Origin: an uncultured Bacilli bacterium
GTDB taxonomy: Bacteria; Bacillota_I; Bacilli_A; RF39; UBA660
Assembly (NCBI GenBank): GCA_910586635.1
Contig: CAJUJA010000004.1
Coordinates: 1 to 45,110 of the forward strand
Direction: 5' to 3'
DNA: 45,110 nt
Part shown: in pieces, positions 18,459 to 25,516 of the stretch
How positions within the stretch are numbered: the first letter of the stretch is position 1
How the letters are laid out: every line of letters begins with the position of its first letter
The notes under the pieces: model-generated
The model's database searches: none
Told to the model about the DNA's origin: nothing
What the model saw: the letters and a program-made list of their open reading frames with translations, nothing else
Position numbers and translations under genes: made by a program

Positions 18459-18487
18459 TTTATATTAAGTATTGTTAAGCAAGTAAA
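18459..18487 (-). promoter_or_regulatory. Candidate promoter of collar-rhs-immunity operon
   Basis: Minus-strand TTTACT (18482-18487), a 17-base spacer and TATAAA (18459-18464) lie 41 bases before the collar start codon. Confidence 0.5.
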
Positions 18488-18573
18488 TAACATCTAGCAT
18501 TTTATTAAACTTTCAAATCATATTATCATCTCACTTTCTAATGACAATTTCTCATAGAAAGAAGAGATTTAAC

Positions 18574-18590
18574 AGTATATGCAAAGTACC
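18574..18590. promoter_or_regulatory. Candidate operator, copy 1 of 17-bp dyad
   Basis: AGTATATGCAAAGTACC matches the copy at 20364 at 12 of 17 positions. It lies about 87 bases upstream of the collar promoter candidate, a position more typical of an activator or a DNA-looping regulator than of a simple repressor. Confidence 0.45.
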
Positions 18591-18662
18591 ATTATTTTTC
18601 CTTACTTTATAAGGGGTTTATATGTAAATACTCCAACTTTTGACCAAAATACTATTCAAAAT

Positions 18663-18679
18663 AGTACGTCAGACATACC
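18663..18679. promoter_or_regulatory. Candidate operator, copy 2 of 17-bp dyad
   Basis: AGTACGTCAGACATACC is an imperfect palindrome (GTA.GTC-A-GAC.TAC). It matches the copy at 20364 at 13 of 17 positions and lies 89 bases from copy 1. Confidence 0.5.
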
Positions 18680-18687
18680 ATTCTAAG

Positions 18688-18710
18688 AAAAAAAGACTAA
18701 AATTTAGTCT
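18688..18710 (-). terminator. Terminator of the lysis cassette
   Basis: In minus-strand reading, AGACTAAA-T-TTTAGTCT is followed by TTTTTTC. It lies about 40 bases after the endolysin stop and separates the lysis cassette from the collar-rhs operon. Confidence 0.75.
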
Positions 18711-18751
18711 AATTTACCAGTAAATATGTTATTAATCTAAAATTTACAATG

Positions 18752-19696
18752 TCATACTTCATACAAAAAGGTACTATATATCCATACATTATAACCATTG
18801 ATTTCTAATTTAGCAGAATTTGTTTTTGTATCTATGTTTTTTACCTCATAAATATTTTTATTAATTACGTAACTTTTACCTCCAACTACTTTATCATCCT
18901 GTCCTTGTGAATTTCCATATTGATCCACCTCTGTAAAATCGTCTAATGGTATCCAGTGATAATCTTTAGCTAGTTCTCTATAATAATCATTATAACTAAC
19001 ACCAGTTAATTTTGTATTACCAAAAAGATTAGTAGATAGTGGACTTTTTAAAATATCCACTTTAAAAATACCATCAAACTTAACCTTAGAACCAACATGA
19101 AGTATTTGGTCAACTGCTTCTACCTGTTTTACTGGAGTATCTTTTACCAATATATCTTTAGTAGTTCTCCAATTACCATCATTACCCTTTATAATGTTAG
19201 TATTATCTACAAAGTAACAATCATCTAAATCATACTCATTATTAAAATGATAATTACCATATTGATTTTTGAACCAAGAAGTATCAGAACTTTGACTAAC
19301 TTCTATATGGCAATGAACTCCAGTCATATTGGAATATCCTTTCCTTCCCATATTTCCTAACCGACTTCCTTGCTCTACAACCTGTCCAACTCTAACATCC
19401 ATAGTCTCATCATGAGCAGTCATAAATGTTGCATAATCAACTCTTCCATTGGCAAATCTTACTTTTTTAGTCGATTGCCACATAACTTGTCCTGTTTTAG
19501 GGTAGGTTTTTATGCATTTACAGGTACAGGAAGCATAATAGGGATATTTGACTCCTGCTACTTTTCCTCTTACGTCATTAGCAAGTATCCCCTTATGAGA
19601 ATAAGCACCTCCTGAGCCTTGTGATATATACATATCAGTGAAAGGACATAAAAAATTTTCAATTCCCCTATTACTAGACTTTTGACCTTTTATCAT
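18752..19696 (-). CDS. Phage endolysin, M23 peptidase with C-terminal SH3-like region
   Basis: The 314-residue protein has an N-terminal M23 metallopeptidase domain with putative zinc ligands His34 and Asp41 (YSHKGILANDVRG), catalytic His95 (TAHDE) and the His128-Cys-His130 pair (GVHCHIEVS). The C-terminal third (about 195-314, beginning VGSKVKFDGIFKV) looks like an SH3-type cell-wall-binding module seen in clostridial phage lysins. It has no signal peptide, as expected for a lysin that needs a holin. Its ATG overlaps the holin stop by four bases (ATGA), giving tight coupling. It would cut peptidoglycan cross-links after holin pore formation. All key M23 residues are present, so it appears functional. 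Confidence 0.9.
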   Translation of the reverse strand: MIKGQKSSNRGIENFLCPFTDMYISQGSGGAYSHKGILANDVRGKVAGVKYPYYASCTCKCIKTYPKTGQVMWQSTKKVRFANGRVDYATFMTAHDETMDVRVGQVVEQGSRLGNMGRKGYSNMTGVHCHIEVSQSSDTSWFKNQYGNYHFNNEYDLDDCYFVDNTNIIKGNDGNWRTTKDILVKDTPVKQVEAVDQILHVGSKVKFDGIFKVDILKSPLSTNLFGNTKLTGVSYNDYYRELAKDYHWIPLDDFTEVDQYGNSQGQDDKVVGGKSYVINKNIYEVKNIDTKTNSAKLEINGYNVWIYSTFLYEV

Positions 19697-19932
19697 ATTA
19701 CTTCTACCCTTTTCTTATTTATATAATTAGCAATTAATGTTTTTACTGCTGATATTGCTGCAGCTAATCCTCCAATACAAGAACTCTTAAAAATTGCTCC
19801 ATTATAATCTATTGTATTAGATAAAACTACAGAAAATCCACCTAAAAAACCTTCTACAAATGTCCAAAAAACTCGTCTTACAATATCACTTTTCATAAAA
19901 AATTTAATTTTACTTAATATTTTCTTCATCAT
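19693..19932 (-). CDS. Phage holin, r1t-like
   Basis: The 79-residue protein has a basic N-terminus, two hydrophobic helices (FWTFVEGFLGGFSVVLS and the SSCIGGLAAAISAVKTLIANYI stretch) and a basic C-terminus. The pattern RRVFWTFVEGFLGG resembles the r1t/phage-Firmicutes holin family. Holins form timed membrane lesions that let the endolysin reach the wall. AGAAGGTGAT lies directly before two consecutive ATG codons; the second (19929) may be the better-spaced start. It sits between the coiled-coil membrane protein and the endolysin, the usual order of a phage lysis module. Confidence 0.85.
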   Translation of the reverse strand: MMKKILSKIKFFMKSDIVRRVFWTFVEGFLGGFSVVLSNTIDYNGAIFKSSCIGGLAAAISAVKTLIANYINKKRVEVI

Positions 19933-19940
19933 ATCACCTT

Positions 19941-20246
19941 CTAATTTAATCTGTCTTCTAATTTATCAATCCTATCATGAGCATGTTTTGTATTCTCTTC
20001 ACATCTTGCAACACGTTCACTTATATCATCAAACTTATTATTCAAATTTTTGACTTCATTTTTAAGTTCAACATTTCCAGTAATTACCAAATCAAGCTTA
20101 GTTGAGATTGTAGTATCTCTTTTCACACGTTCTTCTATAGCCTCTTTGTTATCATTATTCATATTATTTTTGTAAGTCAAAATAGCTATTAAGGATGTGA
20201 TGATAGTACAAAAGATAGATATAATTAGTGAATAATTTATACTCAT
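19941..20246 (-). CDS. Phage-type membrane coiled-coil protein of the lysis module
   Basis: The 101-residue protein has one N-terminal TM helix (about 5-24) followed by a heptad-rich coiled coil ending ENTKHAHDRIDKLEDRL. Proteins of this form (one TM helix plus a helix ending in a HxRIDKLE-like tail) commonly sit just before the holin in clostridial phages and recall XhlA-type lysis accessory proteins. The ATG at 20246 is chosen over an upstream GTG because GAAGTGAT precedes it. It is the first gene of the three-gene lysis operon and ends 8 bases before the holin start. Confidence 0.7.
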   Translation of the reverse strand: MSINYSLIISIFCTIITSLIAILTYKNNMNNDNKEAIEERVKRDTTISTKLDLVITGNVELKNEVKNLNNKFDDISERVARCEENTKHAHDRIDKLEDRLN

Positions 20247-20363
20247 TCTTATCACTTCTTTCTATATATTAAAATAGATTAATAACAATCATTATTTAAA
20301 TCATGTCATATCAATATCCCTCCATTTCTATCATCACTTTCTCACAATAATAGTTAAGTTTAC

Positions 20364-20380
20364 AGTACGTGCGGCGTACC
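20364..20380. promoter_or_regulatory. Candidate operator, copy 3 of 17-bp dyad
   Basis: AGTACGTGCGGCGTACC contains the perfect arms GTACG / CGTAC and is strikingly GC-rich for this region. It lies about 120 bases upstream of the lysis-operon start, just after the XRE regulator gene. Confidence 0.55.
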
Positions 20381-20408
20381 TTTTTCTAAATATAATTAAT
20401 TAGACTTC

Positions 20409-20927
20409 TTAACTTAAAGGATCAAAATGATTAACCTGCAGTATCTGATTGATATCATCAATTGGAGAATCATATAAATTTCTTAATATGTAACAGTATA
20501 GGCAACTCTTCTCATTATCATAACTTTCTATATGGAATCCTGCCATTTTAAGTAAATCGAAACTAAACTCTGGTGGTAATTTCATTCCAATACATAAAGC
20601 GATTATTGTTTCTAATGAATATCCTCTTTTTCGATTCGTTTCTATTTCCTTAATAGTTTGTGAACTAATATAGGACTTTTCTTCTAACTTTTCTCTTGTC
20701 ATTCCCATACTTTCTCTTAAATATCTTAATTTTCTTCTAAAATCGTATGGTAAATCATCACATATAATAGAAACCTTATTATAATAATTTTCAAATTTTT
20801 TAGGAGATTTTTTTATTTCATAAATTGATTCAAATTTTTTTATCTTTTGTCTCTTTTTCATTCTTATATTTGCATCAAAATTACTAACTACTTTGGATAA
20901 ACTGCTTTCTCTTTCCTTTTTATTCAT
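20409..20927 (-). CDS. XRE-family regulator with C-terminal alpha domain
   Basis: The 172-residue protein has a basic N-terminal extension (about 1-65), a Cro/C1-type helix-turn-helix (about 67-130, with MTREKLEEKSYISSQTIKEIE) and a C-terminal helical tail (FSFDLLKMAGFHI ... IDDINQILQVNHFDPLS). That tail is typical of a widespread group of Firmicutes XRE regulators. The ATG at 20927 has AGGGG 8 bases upstream; an upstream GTG is less well placed. The gene precedes the lysis cassette on the same strand with a 162-base regulatory gap containing a dyad, so it is a candidate to bind that dyad (inference). Confidence 0.8.
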   Translation of the reverse strand: MNKKERESSLSKVVSNFDANIRMKKRQKIKKFESIYEIKKSPKKFENYYNKVSIICDDLPYDFRRKLRYLRESMGMTREKLEEKSYISSQTIKEIETNRKRGYSLETIIALCIGMKLPPEFSFDLLKMAGFHIESYDNEKSCLYCYILRNLYDSPIDDINQILQVNHFDPLS

Positions 20928-21076
20928 AATATACACCCCTGTTAATTAGCTATAATAGCAAAAAAAAAGAGACATGAATATCACCATAATTATACTATAA
21001 TTGATCGAGTATGTCCTATATAAGTATAGCTTGATTAGGCATAATACCGTTTATTAACACTCATCATTTAAACATA

Positions 21077-21385
21077 CTATCTATTTAAGGATTTATTTTT
21101 ATTTTTTCTTCTTTTTCTGTTTTTGTGATTATCTTTTACAATTTTATAATGTAGTAAATCTTCTATCCTGCAATTTAAAGCAAAACACATACGAGATAGC
21201 AAATCTAAATCTACTCTATATAATTTTCCTTCAACATATTTTTGAATAACACTCCAATTAATACCTGTTAATCTACTCAATCTATAGACATTCATATGCT
21301 TCTTTTTTAAAACTTCTTCAATTGTTAAAACAATTTCTCCATAGTTCTTATATATTTTTTCATATACATATCTCTCTTTTCCCAT
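21077..21385 (-). CDS. Small Cro/C1-type repressor-like protein
   Basis: The 102-residue protein has a compact helix-turn-helix of the Cro-like HTH_26 type (about residues 18-80: VLKKKHMNVYRLSRLTGINWSVIQKYVEG ... LDLLSRMCFALNCRIEDLLHY) and a very basic C-terminal tail (KNRKRRKNKNKS). It is likely a DNA-binding phage- or island-type regulator. AGGAAG precedes the start, and two promoter candidates lie upstream. It is the right-most minus-strand gene clearly belonging to the island and may control the regulator and operons to its left. Confidence 0.8.
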   Translation of the reverse strand: MGKERYVYEKIYKNYGEIVLTIEEVLKKKHMNVYRLSRLTGINWSVIQKYVEGKLYRVDLDLLSRMCFALNCRIEDLLHYKIVKDNHKNRKRRKNKNKSLNR

Positions 21386-21497
21386 AAGTGCTTCCTTTCT
21401 TCAGAAAAATATCCAAAAAATAAGATAGTACTCCTAAATAAATTGAATACTACCACAAAAATTTTTAAACTAGATATTATTTTCACTTCACGTTAAC

Positions 21498-21506
21498 ATT
21501 ATATCA
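21498..21506 (-). promoter_or_regulatory. Extended -10 promoter of the Cro-like gene
   Basis: Minus-strand TGATATAAT is a perfect extended -10 (TGnTATAAT), about 113 bases before the start at 21385, with a weak TTTACT-like -35 further upstream. Confidence 0.5.
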
Positions 21507-21591
21507 TAGGTCAATTTTCGAGTAAATAATTGCAAAAAAGAAAATAAACTGCCAAACTTATATTCCTACTTTAAAATAAACAAATTGAGTA

Positions 21592-21619
21592 ATATTATTG
21601 CAATCATAAAATTAGTCAA
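21592..21619 (-). promoter_or_regulatory. Upstream promoter candidate, minus strand
   Basis: Minus-strand TTGACT (21614-21619), a 16-base spacer and TAATAT (21592-21597). It would read toward the Cro-like regulator. Confidence 0.4.
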
Positions 21620-21637
21620 ATGGTATGATATACTTCT

Positions 21638-21804
21638 CTATTTCTCATTTGAGAAGATTGGTTTCCATCTATTCATACTAATTCCCGACTTTGGAGTTTG
21701 ATTAGATTTTTCTTCAGTAAATACTCTCTCTTGATTTTCTTGATATTTTTTTCACCACATGCTGTAAGTTGAGATATTTCTATTCCGCAGGCTACTGTAT
21801 ACAC
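21638..21804 (-). pseudogene. Short frameshifted gene of unknown function
   Basis: A GTG at 21804 has a strong AAGGAG site (21812-21817) 7 bases upstream and opens a frame that stops at 21673. The product begins YTVACGIEISQLTACGEK and then turns into low-quality sequence after the seven-T run at 21746-21752. Adding one base there switches to a frame with convincing coding character (ending GISMNRWKPIFSNEK) that stops at 21638, for a protein of about 55 residues with two cysteines. It is either a decayed small gene at the island edge or a homopolymer error. No family is recognised. Confidence 0.35.
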
Positions 21805-21911
21805 TAATAATCTCCTTCTATATGTTTTTAAAGTATCTGTTGTACTCATGATAGGAGTCTACCTAGTAGTATTTATATTACCATATTTATTAAAAAATGC
21901 GAGCCCTTGTG

Positions 21912-21940
21912 TCATATCTTAAATGTTCATAACATAGGTT
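21912..21940 (+). promoter_or_regulatory. Possible sigma-E promoter of spoIVA
   Basis: TCATATC (21912-21918), a 14-base spacer and CATAGGTT (21933-21940) resemble the sigma-E pattern KMATATT-N14-CATACAnT, with a weak -10. spoIVA is sigma-E controlled in Bacillus, which supports the placement. Confidence 0.35.
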
Positions 21941-21964
21941 TAAATTGAATAAAGGAGAAGAGAT

Positions 21965-23440
21965 ATGGAAAAACAAGAAATTATTAAAAACATTGCTGCT
22001 AGAAGTGGTGGCGATATCTATCTTGGAGTAGTAGGAGCAGTAAGAACTGGAAAAAGTACTTTTATTAAACGAATGGTAGAGACCTTAATTGTTCCGAATA
22101 TCGAAGATGAATATGAAAGAAAAAGAGCACTTGACGAAATTCCTCAAAGTGCTGCAGGAAAAACCATTATGACAACAGAACCTAAATTTGTTCCTAATAA
22201 TGCAGCTACGATTCATATCGATGAAGTCAGTTGTAATATTAGATTAATTGACTGCGTTGGATATGTTATTGATAAAGCTATTGGAGCGGAAGATGAAAAT
22301 GGTCCAAGAATGGTAAAAACTCCTTGGTATAATGAAGAAATTCCTTTTATTGAGGCAGCAGAGGTTGGAACTGAAAAGGTAATTAAAGATCACTCTACCA
22401 TTGGAATTGTTGTAACTACTGATGGATCGATTGGAGAGTTTAATCGTAATGATTATCTAGAAGCAGAAAATAGAGTAATTAGTGAACTACAAGAAATCGG
22501 AAAACCCTTTATTGTCATCTTAAACTCTGTTCATCCTACCCTTCCAGAAACTGAAAGACTTGCTGATTCCCTAAAAGAGGAATATCATGTCCCAGTCATT
22601 CCTATTAGTGTAGAAGCAATGAATGAAAAAGATATGTATAATATCCTAAAAGAGGCTTTATATGAATTCCCGGTTTTGGAAGTAAAAGTGAATATGCCCG
22701 AATGGATTGCTATTTTAAATCATGATCATCCAGTAAAAAAGGAATATATTAATTGTATTAAAGAAAGTGTCGTGGAAGTAGATAAATTAAGGGATATTGA
22801 AACGATTACTAGCCACTTTATAGATCATGAAATGATTGAAAAAAGCTATTTATCAGAGGTAGATCCATCAACTGGAATTGTTACTGTAAATTTAATGGCT
22901 CCTGCATCTTTATATAATAAAACACTAACGGAAATCATTAATGTAGATGTAAAGAATAAGGCTGATTTACTTTCTCTATTTCAAGACTTTAATATCGCCA
23001 AAAAGGAATATGATCAAATTAAGTACGCCCTAAAAATGGTAAAACAAACTGGATACGGTGTTGCTACTCCATCAATTGAAGATATGAAATTAAATACTCC
23101 TGAGATTGTAAAACAGGGCCCTAGATATGGGGTCAAATTAAAAGCTGTAGCACCATCCATTCACATGATTCGAGTAGATGTTGAATCAACCTTTGAACCA
23201 ATTATTGGTAGCGAAGTTCAGAGTAAAGAGTTAATTGATTACTTAATGAAAGATCATAAAACAGAACCTACTAGTATTTGGAAAAGTGAGATTTTTGGTA
23301 GAAGTTTAGATGCCATCGTTCAAGAAGGAATCCAATCAAAAATAAATCTAATGCCGGATAATATCAGGTATAAATTACAGCAAACTCTATCTAAAGTTGT
23401 TAATAAGGGTTCTAATAATATGATTGCTATTGTAATATAA
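21965..23440 (+). CDS. spoIVA: Stage IV sporulation protein A (coat morphogenetic ATPase)
   Basis: The 491-residue protein has the normal SpoIVA length and a complete profile: an N-terminal P-loop GAVRTGKST (24-32), a switch-like stretch with LIDCVGYV, TDGSIGEF around residue 160, the NSVHP segment, and a C-terminal region ending KGSNNMIAIVI that anchors the protein to the forespore surface through SpoVM in Bacillus. SpoIVA polymerises with ATP hydrolysis to form the basement layer of the spore coat. GGAGAAG precedes the ATG. A terminator follows directly. It is a strong marker of a true endospore-former. Confidence 0.98.
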   Translation: MEKQEIIKNIAARSGGDIYLGVVGAVRTGKSTFIKRMVETLIVPNIEDEYERKRALDEIPQSAAGKTIMTTEPKFVPNNAATIHIDEVSCNIRLIDCVGYVIDKAIGAEDENGPRMVKTPWYNEEIPFIEAAEVGTEKVIKDHSTIGIVVTTDGSIGEFNRNDYLEAENRVISELQEIGKPFIVILNSVHPTLPETERLADSLKEEYHVPVIPISVEAMNEKDMYNILKEALYEFPVLEVKVNMPEWIAILNHDHPVKKEYINCIKESVVEVDKLRDIETITSHFIDHEMIEKSYLSEVDPSTGIVTVNLMAPASLYNKTLTEIINVDVKNKADLLSLFQDFNIAKKEYDQIKYALKMVKQTGYGVATPSIEDMKLNTPEIVKQGPRYGVKLKAVAPSIHMIRVDVESTFEPIIGSEVQSKELIDYLMKDHKTEPTSIWKSEIFGRSLDAIVQEGIQSKINLMPDNIRYKLQQTLSKVVNKGSNNMIAIVI

Positions 23441-23462
23441 GAGGGAAATCCTCTTTTTTTTA
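23441..23462 (+). terminator. Terminator of spoIVA
   Basis: AGAGG-GAAAT-CCTCT is followed by T7. It overlaps the end of the convergent gene. Confidence 0.8.
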
Positions 23463-23921
23463 TTTGATTGATATTCCATAGCATAGTACTTCTTTTACAC
23501 TATCCCCATAAATAATAGTCCCCATGTCTGTTAGATGATCTATGTCTTCAATATCGTTAATATCTATATAGAACTTATGATTATAATATTTCTTTTTAAG
23601 ATTATAATCTATTTGCTCATAACACTCTGTTTCTAGGAAAAATTTTTCATTTTGATAAACAACAATTCTAAAGTCTGCTCCATTACTAAACTCATTATCA
23701 TCGATTTTAATAATATCCAAAAAAGCACCTATTTTTTTATGAGGATATACTTTTATTTTATAAAAACCATTTAAGTTTAACTTATATCTTGTATCTATTT
23801 TTGAAATTAAATCTTTAATGATAGATATAAACTCTATCTTTTTTGTTAAGTCAATATCCCTAAAATAAAAATTATTAATAAATACACTAATGATATCACT
23901 ATTAATTATTTCTACTTTCAC
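23460..23921 (-). CDS. Conserved hypothetical protein, 153 residues
   Basis: This is a soluble mixed alpha/beta protein beginning MKVEIINSD and containing NNFYFRDIDL, GFYKIKVYPHKKIG and a C-terminal part with DINDIEDIDHLTDMG. The start is GTG at 23921 because AGGTGA lies five bases upstream; a GTG at 23930 overlaps that site. No catalytic motif or membrane segment is visible and I do not recognise a named family. It lies just downstream of ysxC with a short gap and may be co-transcribed with it. Confidence 0.6.
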   Translation of the reverse strand: MKVEIINSDIISVFINNFYFRDIDLTKKIEFISIIKDLISKIDTRYKLNLNGFYKIKVYPHKKIGAFLDIIKIDDNEFSNGADFRIVVYQNEKFFLETECYEQIDYNLKKKYYNHKFYIDINDIEDIDHLTDMGTIIYGDSVKEVLCYGISIK

Positions 23922-23954
23922 AAAAATCACCTATGATATCATATGAAAAAAGAA

Positions 23955-24551
23955 TTAAATGGTCTCTATTTCATTTAATTCTTCTAATTTTGTTAACACT
24001 TCTTTTACTCCTAATTTTGTAACACTTGAGAAAACAATTAAATCATCTCCTACTACTAAATCTAAAGTATCCATAATTGTCTTTAGACACTTATCCTTTT
24101 TACTTCCTCCCACCTTATCTGCTTTTGTTGCGATAATGGTAACAGGAACTTTATAATATTTCAAAAAGTTATACATTAATAGGTCATCTTCACTTGGTTT
24201 ATGTCTAAAATCAACTAACATAAACACCCTTTTTAATTGACTTCTTTTTTCTAAATATTCCTCTATCATCATTCCAAATTTTGCTTGCGTTTTTTTATCA
24301 ACCTGTGCATATCCATAACCTGGAACATCAATTAAATAAAAGGTATCATTTACAGAATAGAAATTAAGTGTTTGTGTCTTTCCGGGACGAGATGAAGTAT
24401 AAGCAAGGTTTTTTCTAGATAGAATGGAATTAATAAAACTACTTTTTCCAACGTTACTTCTTCCTACTAATAGAAATTCTGATTTTACACGCTCAGGATA
24501 TTGACTACGTCTTGTTGCCATCACTTCTAGTTCTGCCTTTTTAATCTCCAT
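23955..24551 (-). CDS. ysxC: Ribosome assembly GTPase YsxC/YihA (EngB)
   Basis: The 198-residue TRAFAC GTPase shows G1 GRSNVGKSSF, the family marker RPGKTQTLNFY, G3 DVPGYGYA and G4 TKADKV. It is needed for late 50S subunit assembly in Bacillus and Staphylococcus. The ATG at 24551 is chosen because AGGAGG ends six bases upstream; an ATG at 24557 abuts that site. The start lies inside the end of nrnA (11-base overlap), so the two genes are translationally coupled. Confidence 0.95.
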   Translation of the reverse strand: MEIKKAELEVMATRRSQYPERVKSEFLLVGRSNVGKSSFINSILSRKNLAYTSSRPGKTQTLNFYSVNDTFYLIDVPGYGYAQVDKKTQAKFGMMIEEYLEKRSQLKRVFMLVDFRHKPSEDDLLMYNFLKYYKVPVTIIATKADKVGGSKKDKCLKTIMDTLDLVVGDDLIVFSSVTKLGVKEVLTKLEELNEIETI

Positions 24552-25512
24552 TTTCATCCTCCTCTTTTATAGAATCTTTCAAATATTCTTTTACTCTCCC
24601 ATCAAGTGCTTTCATTAATTCCATAGCCACTTCAAAACTCTCTACTTTAGCACCACTTGCTAAGGCATGTCCTCCACCATGAAACTTTTCTGCGACATCA
24701 TTAATTACAGGTCCTCTAGAACGAATAGATACTCTAATAATCTCATTTTTAATATCTTCTGTAATTGTTGCCCAAACTAATATCTCTTCGATGAAATTAA
24801 AATTATTTACCATATTTCCAGCTGATGCGGAATCTACTTTATACTGATTGATGATATCATCTGTAATTTTAATATAACCAACACCATGTTCTGTTACTTC
24901 CATATGAGTAGAAATATACCCCTCTAATCTTACTTCTTTTAATGGTCTTTTATATATTGTGTTATAAATTCCACTTAATTTAAAGGAATAATTTTCTAAA
25001 TAATAAGAAACTAGTGAAAAGGTTCTTGGACTACAGCTATCAAATAAAAATCGATTTGAGTCTGCTACTAGTCCCATAAATAAAGTTCTTGCTATCTTCT
25101 CATTGCAATCTAATTTGGTGTTTTTTATCAAATCCATAATAATTTCACAAGCAGAGGATGCTGTATCTTGTATACATTCTATATCACAAAATTTTTCAAT
25201 AAAAGGGTGGTGATCTATTTTTATCATAGAGCTAAATCCGTCAAAGGATGCTATATCTACACGCCTCTTATCTGGTGTATCTGTAACAATTAACAAAGCA
25301 TTTTGTATATTTTCAAGTTTATCCAGATTACCGATATACTTAAATTTCGCACTGCCTGTTCCAACTGCTAATACACGCTTTTCTGGAAAAGATAACTGGA
25401 TAGAATCTCTTAAGGCAATTTGACTTGCCATAGCATCAGGATCTACCCCTACATGTCGTGCAATTACTATAGTATCAAATTTTTTAATTTCTTTATATAT
25501 TAATTTATACAT
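24541..25512 (-). CDS. nrnA: Bifunctional oligoribonuclease/PAP phosphatase NrnA-like (DHH family)
   Basis: The 323-residue protein has the DHH/DHHA1 layout: HVGVDPDAMASQIAL near residue 20, VTDTPD, IDHHPF (the DHH motif), MGLVADSNRF, and a C-terminal DHHA1 domain with GGGHALASGA. These enzymes use Mn2+ to degrade nano-RNA and 3'-phosphoadenosine 5'-phosphate. The gene starts four bases after ackA's stop and overlaps ysxC, forming an ackA-nrnA-ysxC operon. AGGT precedes the ATG. The start fits the usual N-terminus of the family. Confidence 0.9.
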   Translation of the reverse strand: MYKLIYKEIKKFDTIVIARHVGVDPDAMASQIALRDSIQLSFPEKRVLAVGTGSAKFKYIGNLDKLENIQNALLIVTDTPDKRRVDIASFDGFSSMIKIDHHPFIEKFCDIECIQDTASSACEIIMDLIKNTKLDCNEKIARTLFMGLVADSNRFLFDSCSPRTFSLVSYYLENYSFKLSGIYNTIYKRPLKEVRLEGYISTHMEVTEHGVGYIKITDDIINQYKVDSASAGNMVNNFNFIEEILVWATITEDIKNEIIRVSIRSRGPVINDVAEKFHGGGHALASGAKVESFEVAMELMKALDGRVKEYLKDSIKEEDENGD

Positions 25513-25516
25513 ATTT

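Larger units (their letters stand above)
18418..18751. other. Regulatory intergenic region before the collar-rhs operon
   Basis: This 334-base gap holds no gene. Reading along the minus strand it contains the lysis-operon terminator (18688-18710), two copies of the 17-bp dyad (18663-18679 and 18574-18590) and a promoter candidate (18459-18487). Its middle part shares GAAAGTGA and TGATA blocks with the leader of the lysis operon near 20330. Confidence 0.6.
21386..21964. other. Right boundary region of the island
   Basis: The gap of 579 bases contains two minus-strand promoter candidates, a short broken minus-strand gene (21638-21804) and the probable sporulation promoter of spoIVA. I found no integrase or obvious attachment repeat by eye. 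Confidence 0.5.

Noticed and set aside
20937..21076. A fourth copy of the 17-bp dyad near AGTATG at about 21007
   Set aside because: The left half matches, but the required TACC half is absent at the right spacing.
10350..21964. Complete prophage
   Set aside because: Only lysis genes, a tail-collar protein and regulators are present. There are no capsid, portal, terminase, integrase or tail tube genes, so it is treated as an island or remnant, not a prophage.
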